Assembly (NCBI GenBank): GCA_017416465.1
Contig: JAFQCK010000025.1
Location: 1-64,000, forward strand
Length of the DNA stretch: 64,000 nt
Direction of reading: 5' to 3'
Source of the DNA: Lachnospiraceae bacterium
GTDB taxonomy: Bacteria > Bacillota > Clostridia > Lachnospirales > Lachnospiraceae
Shown: positions 43,606 to 54,258 of the stretch, piece by piece
Position numbering within the stretch: the first letter of the stretch is position 1
Layout: every line of letters starts with the position of its first letter
The notes under the pieces: model-generated
Seen by the model: only the letters and a program-made list of their open reading frames with translations
Databases searched by the model: none
Told to the model about the DNA's origin: nothing
Made by a program: the position numbers and the translations under genes

Positions 43606-44579
43606 TGATTATCCTCTTTCAAAAATTCTTCCCAATCAAACACAGCTTCAACTGCCTTGATTGCAACCTCTGCCATCTGGGCATCAGGTTCCTTAGTAGT
43701 AAGTCTCTGTAATGCCATACCCGGTGCACTTATTATTTTTACAATAATTCCATCACTACGTCCTGCAAATTTAAGCACTTCATATGAAACTCCTGCTATT
43801 ACAGGTATTAAAATCAAACGAACAACAACTTTTTTTAATGGGTCCTGTACCGGAATAAGAATAAAAAATAAAATACTTATTGCCATAACAAGAAACAAAA
43901 AACTTGTTCCACATCTCTTGTGCAGCCTTGAGCTTTTTAAAACATTTTCCACATTAAGCTCTAATCCGTTTTCTATACAATTTATGCACTTATGCTCTGC
44001 ACCATGATACATAAATGTTCTTTGTATATCCTCCATTCTTGAAATAAGAACTATATACAAAACAAATAATGTGATTCTTATAAATCCTTCTATTAATGAT
44101 ACAACTGCATATGTGGAAATATCCAATTTATTCTTTACAAAATCTGAAATAAGACTTGGTAAAACAATAAACAATCCCACTGCCAGGAACATAGAAAAAA
44201 TCATTGTTATAGTCATTATAACACTTTCTGTCTTATCTGTACCACTTTTATCTTCTTTTTCTGCTTCTTTTTTTTCAATTTCTTTGTTTTCTGAATTATT
44301 TTCTATTTTTTTATCTGTCGATTTATCTTCTTCATCATCAAAAAACTGTGCAGAATACATTAAAGTAGACATTCCTAAAACCAATGAATCAATAAAATTA
44401 AATACACCTCTTATAAAAGGAAATCCAAAAATCTTGCATTTGGAAGTCAGTCCCTTATATTCTTTAACACAAAGTTCTATCTCTTTATCAGGTTTTCTGA
44501 CTGCAACGGCATATTTATCCTTATTCTTCATCATTATACCTTCGAGGACAGCCTGTCCTCCAATGCCTGAACTTTTCAT
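43602..44579 (-). CDS. DUF1385 membrane protein
   Basis: 325 residues. It opens with SSGIGGQAVLEGIMMKNKDK, the family hallmark. Hydrophobic segments (TMIFSMFLAVGLFIVLPSLI, VVSLIEGFIRITLFVLYIVL, FLFLVMAISILFFILIPV) and YHGAEHKCINCIENG, with likely metal ligands, follow. A Lys/Glu-rich stretch lies at about 90-120. The family regularly stands between rpmE and prmC in Clostridia; its reaction is not established. Confidence 0.93.
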   Translation of the reverse strand: MKSSGIGGQAVLEGIMMKNKDKYAVAVRKPDKEIELCVKEYKGLTSKCKIFGFPFIRGVFNFIDSLVLGMSTLMYSAQFFDDEEDKSTDKKIENNSENKEIEKKEAEKEDKSGTDKTESVIMTITMIFSMFLAVGLFIVLPSLISDFVKNKLDISTYAVVSLIEGFIRITLFVLYIVLISRMEDIQRTFMYHGAEHKCINCIENGLELNVENVLKSSRLHKRCGTSFLFLVMAISILFFILIPVQDPLKKVVVRLILIPVIAGVSYEVLKFAGRSDGIIVKIISAPGMALQRLTTKEPDAQMAEVAIKAVEAVFDWEEFLKEDNQ

Positions 44580-44661
44580 TCTTATCCTTCTTTCAATTAC
44601 ATATATAATACTTTCTATAGTAACTCTAAACTATATATAACATTTTTCCGAATATACGAAA

Positions 44662-44717
44662 TAGAGGCTGCCACAAACCGGCTCTATCCTAAAACAGAAC
44701 CTAAGTGACAGCCTCTA
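44662..44717 (-). terminator. Terminator after rpmE
   Basis: TAGAGGCTG (44662-44670) pairs with CAGCCTCTA (44709-44717) 10 bp beyond the rpmE stop. The T-tract on the minus strand is poor (TTTCG), so partial readthrough into the DUF1385 gene is possible. Confidence 0.6.
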
Positions 44718-44727
44718 TAATTAAGAC

Positions 44728-44937
44728 CTATTTATTATCTGCCATACCATACTTACGATTGAACTTATCAATACGTCCACGAGCAGCAGTAGCTTTCTGC
44801 TGACCTGTGTAGAATGAATGACATTTTGAACATATTTCTACGTGAATGCCTTCCTTTGTTGAACCTGTTACGAATTCATTACCACAGTTGCAAACAACCT
44901 TTGCCTGGTAATATGTTGGATGTATTCCTTCTCTCAT
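44728..44937 (-). CDS. rpmE: 50S ribosomal protein L31
   Basis: 69 residues. The zinc-binding (C+) form: Cys16, Cys18, Cys36 and Cys39 are all present (VVCNCGN and [12 protein letters not shown]). It opens [20 protein letters not shown] as usual. It binds the large ribosomal subunit near the central bridge. It lies between rho and the DUF1385 gene, a conserved order. Confidence 0.97.
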   Translation of the reverse strand: MREGIHPTYYQAKVVCNCGNEFVTGSTKEGIHVEICSKCHSFYTGQQKATAARGRIDKFNRKYGMADNK

Positions 44938-45049
44938 CTCATTTCACCTCTTTATACATTAATGATATGCTAATGGCTTACGCCTTTCATATTTCTGAAA
45001 ACAGCTTTTATAGTGTAACATATAAGATTTATTAATGCAAGTGTTTTTT

Positions 45050-46438
45050 TTAATACATATTTCTCTTAACAAGCTGTATAAATTCTTTATTATTCTTTGT
45101 TCTTGCAAACATATCTAATATCTTTTCTACAGCTTCTTCAGGCTTCAGTCCGTTAATTGCCTTTCTCATTCGATATACTGCATCCATCTCTTCCGATGAT
45201 AAAAGCAAATCTTCCCTTCTTGTACCTGATTTCGGTATATCAATCGCCGGAAATACTCTCTTCTCCTGAAGCTTTCTATCAAGTACAAGTTCCATGTTAC
45301 CTGTACCTTTAAATTCTTCATATACAACATCATCCATCTTGCTACCTGTTTCTACTAATGCTGTCGCAAGAATTGTAAGACTTCCGCCTTCACGCATATT
45401 TCTTGCTGCACCGAAGAATTTCTTAGGCATATGAAGCGCTGCCGGATCAAGACCTCCTGAAAGTGTTCTTCCTGATGGTGGTATTGTCATATTATAAGCT
45501 CTCGCAAGTCTTGTAATGCTGTCCAATAAAATAATTACATCCTTCTTCATTTCAACAAGACGTTTTGCTCTTTCAATTACCATCTCTGAAACTCTCTTAT
45601 GATGTTCAGGCAACTCATCAAATGTTGAATAAATAACTTCAACATTTTCTCCTTCAATAGCCTCTTTTATGTCAGTAACTTCCTCAGGGCGTTCATCAAT
45701 TAAAAGGATTATCATATGCATATCAGGATTATTAATTGTTATTGATTTTGCCACCTGCTTTAAAAGTGTTGTTTTACCTGCCTTAGGTGGTGAAACTATC
45801 ATACCTCTTTGCCCTTTACCAATAGGTGATAGCAAATCAACAATTCTCATCGCCATATTCTCATGACTTGTTTCCATTCTAAGTCTCTTATTAGGAAAAA
45901 TCGGTGTCAGTTCCTCAAAATTCGGTCTTTTTACAATCTCATCTGCCGGTATTCCATTTACCATATTAAGATGAGTCATGGCCCCAAACTTCTCATTGAT
46001 ATTCTTCTGACGCATATCACCATTAAGAATATCACCTGTCTTTAATCTAAATCTTCTAATCTGTGATGGTGACACATATACATCATCTTCTCCCGGTAGG
46101 AAATTCTCACATCTGATAAATCCAAATCCGTCAGGCATTACTTCAAGTATACCTTCAGCTATGAGCGGTTCTTCCTTAATTTCAGGCATAGGATTTTCCT
46201 CAATATAAAACGCCTTTTTAGGTGTCTTTTTTATTTCATCATTATTTTTAACATTCTTTGTTTCTTTGGAATCAGCCTGATTCACAACCTTTGATTCTTC
46301 TTTTTTATTTTTACTTGTAACTTCAAGAATCTTCTCAATCATTTCGGTCTTTTTTAATTTTGTAAGATTTTTAATTCCCTGCTCCTTAGCAATTTCTCGT
46401 AACTCTGTTACCGGTAATGTTTCTAATTTTTCACGCAT
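45050..46438 (-). CDS. rho: Transcription termination factor Rho
   Basis: 462 residues. The N-terminal helical Rho_N domain ([20 protein letters not shown]) and a charged insert are followed by the RNA-binding cold-shock fold ([20 protein letters not shown]). The ATPase has P-loop [13 protein letters not shown], Walker [13 protein letters not shown], and the Q/R-loop region [15 protein letters not shown]. The hexamer ends transcripts. The gene starts the rho-rpmE-DUF1385-prmC-prfA order. Confidence 0.97.
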   Translation of the reverse strand: MREKLETLPVTELREIAKEQGIKNLTKLKKTEMIEKILEVTSKNKKEESKVVNQADSKETKNVKNNDEIKKTPKKAFYIEENPMPEIKEEPLIAEGILEVMPDGFGFIRCENFLPGEDDVYVSPSQIRRFRLKTGDILNGDMRQKNINEKFGAMTHLNMVNGIPADEIVKRPNFEELTPIFPNKRLRMETSHENMAMRIVDLLSPIGKGQRGMIVSPPKAGKTTLLKQVAKSITINNPDMHMIILLIDERPEEVTDIKEAIEGENVEVIYSTFDELPEHHKRVSEMVIERAKRLVEMKKDVIILLDSITRLARAYNMTIPPSGRTLSGGLDPAALHMPKKFFGAARNMREGGSLTILATALVETGSKMDDVVYEEFKGTGNMELVLDRKLQEKRVFPAIDIPKSGTRREDLLLSSEEMDAVYRMRKAINGLKPEEAVEKILDMFARTKNNKEFIQLVKRNMY

Positions 46439-46593
46439 AAAAAATTCTCCTACATATTATATTTTAAAAACTGGGATTATGTCTGACTAGTACCATCAGC
46501 ATCTAAGATTTTAATAACCTGTTATTATTTATCATATGATTATTAGCGAATACTTCTCATTGCTCTAAAGATTAGCTTTTTTTAGTTCATTCA

Positions 46594-47646
46594 TTATACT
46601 ACATTCTTTTTAAAAATGGTAGTATAAATTTTTCTAAACACTTCAATCACAAACTTCATTACATTAACTAAAAATTCTTTAAATCTTTTCCCATTTTTAT
46701 AAATATATATAATCATTTTTATGATAAGATACAATGTTATTAGCCCTGCAAAAATCAACCACACACCTAATATTATTGCACATACATCTTCCACACCTCT
46801 ACAGACATTTTCCCAATGCGGATAAACTATATCTTTTGTCTGCATAGAACGTTTACCAACATCTTTTATTACATTTATCAAAGCTTCAAACGAATATCTG
46901 TTACTACACTCAACTATTTCACATTTACTTTTTGAAATTTCAACATTTTCCTTTACAATCTTTTTTGCATAATCTTTTGTAAGATTTGGCATTACAACTT
47001 CATATGATGTAATCGCAACATTTTCATTCAGCTTTACCAATGAATCATAAGACATATAGACAGAAGATTTTCCATTACCTGCTGCTACCTGAAACATTCC
47101 TTCATCTCTTTTAATAACACCCGATATAATATGTAATTTCCCATTTATGTAAATTTCCATTCCTTCAATATCCGTACTTCCAAAATATCTCCATGCCATA
47201 TCTTCATCTAATACTACTAAATCTTTAGATAAATTATTATCAGAAAAATATGAACCACTAACTAATGTAGCAGGATGAAATAAAAAGAAATTACTTCCTA
47301 CACCATACGCTGTTATCTCTGTGTCTATTTCACCATCACTCAATGTAACTGTTGATTTTGCCTGGTAACAATCCGTCCATGATTGCTTTCCTTTTTTTGT
47401 AATATGAACATTACTTTCTTTAAGCTTATTTTTTAAATTTTCACGAAATAACTTTATATCTGTAATACTAAAATTTTGGTCAGCGGATATGTATACACTG
47501 ATATGAGCTGAATCATTATCTTTTGACCATCTTTCAGATACATTATTTATTGAATGCTTATTAGTTATAATTCCTATGATACACAATGGTAAAATCAATA
47601 ATATGACCACTATGCACCATTTCAAATACCATTTAACACTTTTCAC
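46594..47646 (-). CDS. MacB-like extracellular core domain protein without the channel part
   Basis: 350 residues. An N-terminal helix (WCIVVILLILPLCIIGIIT), an outside domain of about 240 residues that resembles the MacB periplasmic core (VSGSYFSDNNLSKDLVVLDE then MAWRYFGSTDIEGMEIYING), and one C-terminal helix (ILGVWLIFAGLITLYLIIK). MacB/FtsX permeases have four helices and two hydrophobic domains around the core; here only two helices exist, so it is not a normal permease. It lies 15 bp after the HlyD-like gene and ends the operon. Confidence 0.72.
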   Translation of the reverse strand: MKSVKWYLKWCIVVILLILPLCIIGIITNKHSINNVSERWSKDNDSAHISVYISADQNFSITDIKLFRENLKNKLKESNVHITKKGKQSWTDCYQAKSTVTLSDGEIDTEITAYGVGSNFFLFHPATLVSGSYFSDNNLSKDLVVLDEDMAWRYFGSTDIEGMEIYINGKLHIISGVIKRDEGMFQVAAGNGKSSVYMSYDSLVKLNENVAITSYEVVMPNLTKDYAKKIVKENVEISKSKCEIVECSNRYSFEALINVIKDVGKRSMQTKDIVYPHWENVCRGVEDVCAIILGVWLIFAGLITLYLIIKMIIYIYKNGKRFKEFLVNVMKFVIEVFRKIYTTIFKKNVV

Positions 47647-47661
47647 TGTATTTCCTCGTTT

Positions 47662-49110
47662 CTAATCTGACAATCTTACATAGTCTCCTACATTTACCAT
47701 CTTATTTGCTGTAGTAATTACATATTCTCCACCTTCTATAGCACCTTTTACAGCTGTTTTTGAATCATCTGACGAAAGTATCTCTACACCAACTCTGGTT
47801 GCTATATATCGATTTCCAAGCGGACTACTTTTTTCTTTTATAACTAATATGAATTTACCATTTTTATCTTCCTTTATTGCGCTGTTTGGCACTACATTAT
47901 CATACGAACGACTTTTTTCACCAACCGATAACGATATCTCTTCCCCGTCACTTATTTCTCCTGATATATCAAACACCAGAATTCTACCCTTCATCGGGTC
48001 ATTTTTATCAATCTTTATATTACTTAATACTGCTTTCACGTCATCATAATACCAACTATTTGATATCTCAGCTTCATCACCTTTTTTTACTTTTGAAGCC
48101 TGTTCTTTAGTTACATTAATACTAACAGTATAACCCTTAGATGTATCCTGAATTGTGATTAATGGTAATTCAGGCATAGTTAAATCTTTCTTTTTAACAT
48201 CAACTGACATAATTATTCCTGATACTTCTGCTTTTATTTCATTACCAACAACATTTTCTTTCAATTTTGCAAGCGCAGTTTCACTTTCTTTAATAGCTTC
48301 ATATTGAGATTTTAAATCATTTATTGTTGCAATATTTTCCAGATATTTTGCATGTGCATCGTTGGCACTTGTAAGTTCCTTATTTGCCTGTTCTAACTGA
48401 GTTGTTAATTCTTTGATTTTTTCATTTTCAACCGCATTTAATTCATTATTCTCTTTATTTTCAACATACATTATATCTTCTAAAATATTACCTTCTGTCA
48501 TTTGAGCTTCCTCAAAAATATCTTCACTATCTTCATTATATTTATTATCAACATTATTACTTTGTATTTCAGATTCTTCTACACTTCTTTGAACTTCCTG
48601 TAACTGTTTCTGAATATTTTCCACCTTTTTTTCTGCTTCTTCTTTTGCTTTACGAAGATTTTCCAATTCTTTTGAAGCAGTCTCATAATTAACTCCACCT
48701 TTTTCAGCTTTAGCCACCAAATCCGCCGGAATCTCATTTAAAAGAATCTGATTTTGATATGACTCTTTTAACGAAGCAAGCTCTTTCTCTGCCAGCACAA
48801 ACTCTGTACTTTCTCCTTCTTTTAATCTAAGAAGAACGTCCCCTTCCTTAACTTCATCTCCAACTTTAACTAATACCTCTGTAATCTCTCTGCTTTCATT
48901 TACTATTACTTCCTTAATCCCTGATGATTCAACCATTCCGCTTCCTCTAACCTTTGAAGCAATCTTATCTGAAGAAACTTCATATGTAGATACTCTTGGA
49001 AGTGAATAATTCATAATTGTATTAGAAAAAAATGTAAGCAGTAACATTATCGTAAAGAAAACTACCGCAAAACGTTTTACCCATGTGCGTCTGTTTGAAT
49101 TTTCACTCAT
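47662..49110 (-). CDS. HlyD/RND-type membrane fusion (adaptor) protein
   Basis: 482 residues. An N-terminal membrane helix (RFAVVFFTIMLLLTFFSNTI) is followed by a lipoyl half (VKVGDEVKEGDVLLRLKEGE), a long coiled coil of about 190 residues (95-285), the second lipoyl half (AEVSGIIMSVDVKKKDLTMP) and the beta-barrel part. Adaptors of this kind usually serve exporters. Here it shares an operon with an importer-type permease pair and a MacB-like outside domain, and no ATPase gene is present. Confidence 0.88.
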   Translation of the reverse strand: MSENSNRRTWVKRFAVVFFTIMLLLTFFSNTIMNYSLPRVSTYEVSSDKIASKVRGSGMVESSGIKEVIVNESREITEVLVKVGDEVKEGDVLLRLKEGESTEFVLAEKELASLKESYQNQILLNEIPADLVAKAEKGGVNYETASKELENLRKAKEEAEKKVENIQKQLQEVQRSVEESEIQSNNVDNKYNEDSEDIFEEAQMTEGNILEDIMYVENKENNELNAVENEKIKELTTQLEQANKELTSANDAHAKYLENIATINDLKSQYEAIKESETALAKLKENVVGNEIKAEVSGIIMSVDVKKKDLTMPELPLITIQDTSKGYTVSINVTKEQASKVKKGDEAEISNSWYYDDVKAVLSNIKIDKNDPMKGRILVFDISGEISDGEEISLSVGEKSRSYDNVVPNSAIKEDKNGKFILVIKEKSSPLGNRYIATRVGVEILSSDDSKTAVKGAIEGGEYVITTANKMVNVGDYVRLSD

Positions 49111-49134
49111 AATCTATACCTTACCTTTCCTATT

Positions 49135-50070
49135 TTATCCTTTTAAGCCACCTTGTGATGCAATTCCATCCACCAGATATTCTTCACCATACAAAAATAC
49201 TAAAATACTTGGAATCATATAAATAACCGCAACTGCAAAAGCAATTCCCATTTCACCTTTATTTATCTGTGATAAGAAAATTGATAACGGATATTTATCA
49301 CTATCAGATAACAATATAAGTGGCTGTTCTACCATATTCCAATAATCTATAAAAACAAGTATTCCTACAGAAAACAACGCACTTTTACACATTGGAACAC
49401 AGATTTTAGTAAATATTTTCCATTCTCCTGCACCATCCACTTTGGCCGCTTCTATAATTCCGGGTGAAATTCTTCTCATATATTTTGTCAAAAGATATAC
49501 ACTGAAAGGTGAGAAAAATCCCGGCAATAAAATCGCCCATCTTGTATCTAAAATATTAAGCCAATCTGATACAAGATAGTTAGGCACTAATGTAACCTGA
49601 TATGGTAACAATGTAATTATTACATATACAAAGAATAATATTTCTTTTTTTCTTCCTCTAAATCTTGCAAATCCATACGAAGCAAGTGAGGCAATAAAAA
49701 GCTGCACAAATACAATCGGCACAACATAAAGAATTGAATTCCAAAATTTAAGCAGATACTCAGGACTCTTTAAAAGAACCGTCACATACTGACTAACTGA
49801 TACTTTATCAGGTATAAATTTAAGATTAACTTTTTCTGATATAAATTTTGTACTACCTGTTTCACCTGTTTCAAACACCTTGCCATAATTAGCTGTAATT
49901 TCAGTCTCTGTCATAAAAGAATTACATATTGTAAGGATTGTAGGCATTATAAAAAAAATCGCAAAAATCAAAGCAATAACAAGTCTTACTCCTACTTGAC
50001 TTTTTGTAAAAACTTTATTTTTTTTGTTTTTTATAAAATCTCGTTTGCTGTCTGTTCTCACTTTACTCAA
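49135..50070 (-). CDS. Carbohydrate-type ABC importer permease (MalG-like)
   Basis: 311 residues, six membrane helices. The EAA loop, which contacts the ATPase, reads EAAKVDGAGEWKIFTKICVP. The outside loop after helix 1 is long (about 60 residues). It overlaps the partner permease by 4 bp. With the partner and the binding protein it forms a CUT1-type importer; the ATPase must come from elsewhere in the genome, as often seen with shared MsmX-type ATPases. Confidence 0.93.
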   Translation of the reverse strand: MSKVRTDSKRDFIKNKKNKVFTKSQVGVRLVIALIFAIFFIMPTILTICNSFMTETEITANYGKVFETGETGSTKFISEKVNLKFIPDKVSVSQYVTVLLKSPEYLLKFWNSILYVVPIVFVQLFIASLASYGFARFRGRKKEILFFVYVIITLLPYQVTLVPNYLVSDWLNILDTRWAILLPGFFSPFSVYLLTKYMRRISPGIIEAAKVDGAGEWKIFTKICVPMCKSALFSVGILVFIDYWNMVEQPLILLSDSDKYPLSIFLSQINKGEMGIAFAVAVIYMIPSILVFLYGEEYLVDGIASQGGLKG

Positions 50071-50969
50071 TGCTCCACATCCTTTCCATAACGATTTTCT
50101 ATCACAAACAGAATACCAATAATTACTGCCATAACATCAAACATAATCACTGCTGCAGCAGACATTTTCTGATAATCTAATGATGCAAATGTATTATTCA
50201 TAAAATGTTGAAGCATATACAGGCTTTCATACGGATAATCTCCTGTAAGTAAATATATTTCCCTAAACACCTTAAAGGAGTTAATTATAGATAATACAGT
50301 AACAAACAAAATCGTTGGCGACAAATATCTAAGTTTTACCTTGAAAAATATTTTCAACGATGATGAACAATCCAGCTTTGCAACTTCAATAATACTTTTA
50401 GGAATATTAGCAAGTCCTGCCATAAAAAGCACCATATTATAACCTAAATTTTTCCATAAATATAAAATAACTATTATAATCGGAGCATATTCTGATTTAA
50501 ACCAATCAATATTTTCAACACCAAATATACTTATAAAATCATTCACCACTCCATTGTAATGAAATAACACTTGAAAAATAAGTATTATTGAAGCAATTGG
50601 CACCATAAGTGGTGACAAAAATATTGTCCTGAACTTACTTTTTCCCGGCATCTGTGACATCATAAGATTAGCCATCAGCAGTGATAAAATCACTGCCAAT
50701 GGCACTGCTGTCATCGTAAACTTCAAAGTATTCAAAGCTGCCATTTTAAAAGCTTCGTTATTAAATACAATTTTAAAATTTTCCAAAAAAACAAATTCTT
50801 TATTAAATATATTGTCAATAAACGAATAATAAATAACTACAAAAAACGGAATTACAAAAAAGACAAATACACCTATCACACTGGGCGTTAAAAATAGCTT
50901 TGATTTAAACTTACTAAATCTATTCCACTTTAATTCATTATTCTTCTTTGTTTTTACTTTTTTTAACAT
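50067..50969 (-). CDS. Carbohydrate-type ABC importer permease (MalF/UgpA-like)
   Basis: 300 residues, six membrane helices. The EAA loop is EVAKLDCSSSLKIFFKVKLR, in which the usual glycine pattern is altered (D-C instead of D-G). It is the first permease of the importer pair and lies 79 bp after the binding-protein gene. Substrate not readable from sequence. Confidence 0.92.
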   Translation of the reverse strand: MLKKVKTKKNNELKWNRFSKFKSKLFLTPSVIGVFVFFVIPFFVVIYYSFIDNIFNKEFVFLENFKIVFNNEAFKMAALNTLKFTMTAVPLAVILSLLMANLMMSQMPGKSKFRTIFLSPLMVPIASIILIFQVLFHYNGVVNDFISIFGVENIDWFKSEYAPIIIVILYLWKNLGYNMVLFMAGLANIPKSIIEVAKLDCSSSLKIFFKVKLRYLSPTILFVTVLSIINSFKVFREIYLLTGDYPYESLYMLQHFMNNTFASLDYQKMSAAAVIMFDVMAVIIGILFVIENRYGKDVEH

Positions 50970-51048
50970 AAGAAGTTCTCCTATAACTAACTGATTATGA
51001 ATCTATATTCACAATCAGTTAATTTAAAATAATTACTTTTGCACAATA

Positions 51049-53382
51049 TTAACTATTTTCTTTCACATAAATTGAAACTCTGCTCTGAATAACCTCTGCT
51101 ACTTCTTTTGCAGACTTTTGTCCCTTAAAGAAAGCTTCTGCTTCTTCTGTAATAAGACTAAATACCTCTTCATCAGCATTAGCTAATGTATCAGCCGAAT
51201 CTATAAGGTTCTGAATATTTTTAACATCTTCATCTGTCATTGGTGGTATATATATAGGAACCTCATTATAGTAAGTTTCAGATATATACTTTGTTCCATC
51301 CTCTGCCACTTCTACTTCAGAATTTTTAATTTCTTCAAATGCCTCATCCAATTTATCCTGACGAATTGAAAAACCATATATATTCATTTCATCTTGATAA
51401 TCTTCTGTATAAAATTCTCTTATAAATTCCCACGCTACATCTTTGTATTTTGATGATGAACTAATTCCTAATAAAGTACTGAATGTTTCAACCACAATCC
51501 CTGTACCTTCTTTTCCCGGATATCCTTTAATTGTCATCTCATCACCATAGATAGCCTTTTCTTCCAAATATGTATAAACACTGTCACAATAAAAATCTCT
51601 AATTGCTATTTTTTTATCTCTTATAAGCCCTACCTCATCATACTCTTCATCATCATATTCATAATCCTCGTAATATTCCTCTGAACTTTCAAAATTTCCA
51701 CAATACTTTAATAGTGCAACAAATTCTTCTGTATCAAAATTACATTCACCTGTTGTCCAGTTTATGTATTCATCCATATTATAATAGAGCATGCCCATCA
51801 TTACACCATCACTTGTTAAATCCTGCATTAACTGAGTTCCTTGTGGAAGGTTTTCTGCAAAATCTACGAATTCCTGCATTGTCCAAGCTGTTTCACTTCC
51901 CACAATACTTTTATATCCCGAGAAACCGGTTATTGTAAAATCCATAGGAATTGTATAAATCTTATCATTTACCTTATAAACATCTAAAACACTTTGTACA
52001 AATACATCTTCACTAAGCTCACTGTCTTTTTCAAGGTATGAATCAAGACTTTCCAATACACCTTTTCCTGCATATTCCTCCAAAGAAGTATAATTCAAAT
52101 CAATAATATCAGGACAATTACTTGATGTAAGAGCTGCATGAAACTTCTTTATAGCCTCTGTATAATCATCTTCATCCTCAATATCAGTTGAATAATCATC
52201 AATGATAATTTTATATTTATCATTTGACTTATTAAACATTATAACCTGTTGCTGAAGTGTTGAATCTAATGAAAGAGTTCCAAGATGAATCTCCTGCTTT
52301 TTCACAGTTTTGGAATTCTCATCCTTTTTAACCAAACGATCTATTTCCGATTTATTATTATCATAATCCTGAGTTACAACAAAAAATTCATCATTCTCAA
52401 GCTCGATAACAACCACAACGTTATCTGATATTATCTCACTATCCATAAATTTCAAAATATTTTTAGTTTTACCTGTATTAACATCCATACGTTTCAAATA
52501 ACCATTTTCATTAATTAATAAACTATTATCTAATCCTGCATATATTCCTAAAGCAAATGAATTTGTAAGTTCAACTACCTTTTCACCTAGTTCATTTGCT
52601 TCTACATCAACTTTATACAATTCAGTTCCATTTTCTCCCCATATACTACATGCAATACTTCCATCAGCCATTCTCATCATACTATCAGCCATATCACTAA
52701 TACTTATATTAGCAATTTCGTTTTCATCTTTATCTGTAACCTTTATGAAGTATTCCTGACTTTCAGCTTCAATATTTGTACACATTGAATATACTCTTCC
52801 TTCACCATCTACTTCAACATCCATAATTATCTCATCAGTTATATCACTTCCATCTCCAGAAGACATTTTTAATTCACTTTCCTCTGTAGATATACACTCA
52901 AGCTTATCATTATAAATCAATTTAACTTGTGCATATTGATAAGCAGATTCTTCCTCATAAGTTCCATTTTCTTCATCTGTTACTGTTGTATCTGTATTAG
53001 AATTTTCAACAAGTTTCATAGCATTTACTATAATATTCTTATTACCATCAAGATAAAAATCACTTATATATACATCTTTCATATCAAGCTTTACCTGATT
53101 ATTTTCTTTAGTTTCAAAATCATATACTATAAACCCCTGTTCTTCTATTTCTATATCTGATGTCTCTTTTGTATCAAAATTATAATAGCTTGCATATAGC
53201 ACATTATCTAGTACAACTGTTCTCTCAATACTACCATCAAATTCAGCTTCTATTACAGCTTCATATTGCTGAACGTCTTTCTCCTTATCTTTTTTTTCTT
53301 TCTTCCCACAACCTGTCATAGCAAAAATCATTGTCCCTGCTAAGACGATTGCAACTGCTTTTTTTACATTTTTTAATTTCAT
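51049..53382 (-). CDS. Large lipoprotein: extracellular solute-binding protein with N-terminal propeller-like region
   Basis: 777 residues. The lipobox is MTGC with Cys25 after a signal of IVLAGTMIFAMTGC type. Residues about 40-360 show repeated strand pairs with acidic turns, like a small beta-propeller. From about 365 a family 1 solute-binding fold follows (TLQQQVIMFNKSNDKYKIII, PDIIDLNYTSLEEYAGKGVL, TIPMDFTITGFSGY, AWEFIREFYTEDYQDEMNIYG). Standard binding proteins are about 420 residues, so the N-terminal half is an added domain. It is the first gene of the importer/adaptor operon, 74 bp after an XRE regulator gene. Confidence 0.88.
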   Translation of the reverse strand: MKLKNVKKAVAIVLAGTMIFAMTGCGKKEKKDKEKDVQQYEAVIEAEFDGSIERTVVLDNVLYASYYNFDTKETSDIEIEEQGFIVYDFETKENNQVKLDMKDVYISDFYLDGNKNIIVNAMKLVENSNTDTTVTDEENGTYEEESAYQYAQVKLIYNDKLECISTEESELKMSSGDGSDITDEIIMDVEVDGEGRVYSMCTNIEAESQEYFIKVTDKDENEIANISISDMADSMMRMADGSIACSIWGENGTELYKVDVEANELGEKVVELTNSFALGIYAGLDNSLLINENGYLKRMDVNTGKTKNILKFMDSEIISDNVVVVIELENDEFFVVTQDYDNNKSEIDRLVKKDENSKTVKKQEIHLGTLSLDSTLQQQVIMFNKSNDKYKIIIDDYSTDIEDEDDYTEAIKKFHAALTSSNCPDIIDLNYTSLEEYAGKGVLESLDSYLEKDSELSEDVFVQSVLDVYKVNDKIYTIPMDFTITGFSGYKSIVGSETAWTMQEFVDFAENLPQGTQLMQDLTSDGVMMGMLYYNMDEYINWTTGECNFDTEEFVALLKYCGNFESSEEYYEDYEYDDEEYDEVGLIRDKKIAIRDFYCDSVYTYLEEKAIYGDEMTIKGYPGKEGTGIVVETFSTLLGISSSSKYKDVAWEFIREFYTEDYQDEMNIYGFSIRQDKLDEAFEEIKNSEVEVAEDGTKYISETYYNEVPIYIPPMTDEDVKNIQNLIDSADTLANADEEVFSLITEEAEAFFKGQKSAKEVAEVIQSRVSIYVKENS

Positions 53383-53456
53383 ATCCTTTTTACCTTTCTA
53401 TCAAAGTATAATTTTATTGCAACTGCTCAAAGCGAAAATCTGAACAGCCCCATTTT

Positions 53457-54083
53457 TTATTTATTTTTAATCGGTCCTACATTTTTAAATTTATAATTTC
53501 CGATTTCAAATTTCTTTTCTGTAATCTTATCAACTAACTCCTTGATTTCCATATATTCATCATTAATTAAAACAAAATACTGTTTATCATTCTTGTTTAC
53601 AAGATAAAATACATTATTAATATTATTTATTGATTTTGCTATATCTGCTCCACTGTCAAAAACTCCTATATTAGGAAGCATTGCTGTAAACCATGTTATA
53701 GCTTCATCAACAATTCTCTCACCTTTAGTTAATTTTTCTTCTGCTTGTAAATTACATATTTCTGCACCTTCGAATTCTTCAAATATAATTTTATTTTTAA
53801 TTGAATACTTATTAAAAGCTGTAAGTTTCTTATCTGTATATGCTGATAAATCAATAGGTTTTCTTATAGTTGTAAAATCAAGTTTACTTCCATCATCTAA
53901 TAAGTAATCAATACTTATATTTAATAACTGCGATATAGCTTTAATATTACTGATATCAGGCATTCCTTTATCTGTTTCCCATTTTGTAATTGCTGAACGC
54001 GAAACTCCTAATTTGTTTGCAAGTTCCTCCTGTGAATATCCTGCACCTTTTCTTGCTTCTTTTAATTTTTCTCCAAATGTCAT
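53457..54083 (-). CDS. XRE-family regulator with C-terminal sensor-like domain
   Basis: 208 residues. The helix-turn-helix occupies 5-62 (YSQEELANKLGVSRSAITKW is the core). The following 140 residues are a soluble, strand-rich domain with no membrane helix (YLVNKNDKQYFVLINDEYME). It is likely the regulator of the importer/adaptor operon directly downstream. AAAGGATG precedes the ATG. Repeated hairpins occupy the DNA upstream of it. Confidence 0.88.
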   Translation of the reverse strand: MTFGEKLKEARKGAGYSQEELANKLGVSRSAITKWETDKGMPDISNIKAISQLLNISIDYLLDDGSKLDFTTIRKPIDLSAYTDKKLTAFNKYSIKNKIIFEEFEGAEICNLQAEEKLTKGERIVDEAITWFTAMLPNIGVFDSGADIAKSINNINNVFYLVNKNDKQYFVLINDEYMEIKELVDKITEKKFEIGNYKFKNVGPIKNK

Positions 54084-54258
54084 AATAATTCATCCTTTCT
54101 TGCATTTAAATTTTTTAGATTATCTAATGCGACTTTAAATTCTGTAAACTCTTTAACTTATATTTTAAATTCATAAGCATATTTAGAATTCGCTGTCGCA
54201 TCTTGTGACTTAATCTTACGAAAAACTTTCTAATCGCGCAAGAAACGGGATGTAGCAG

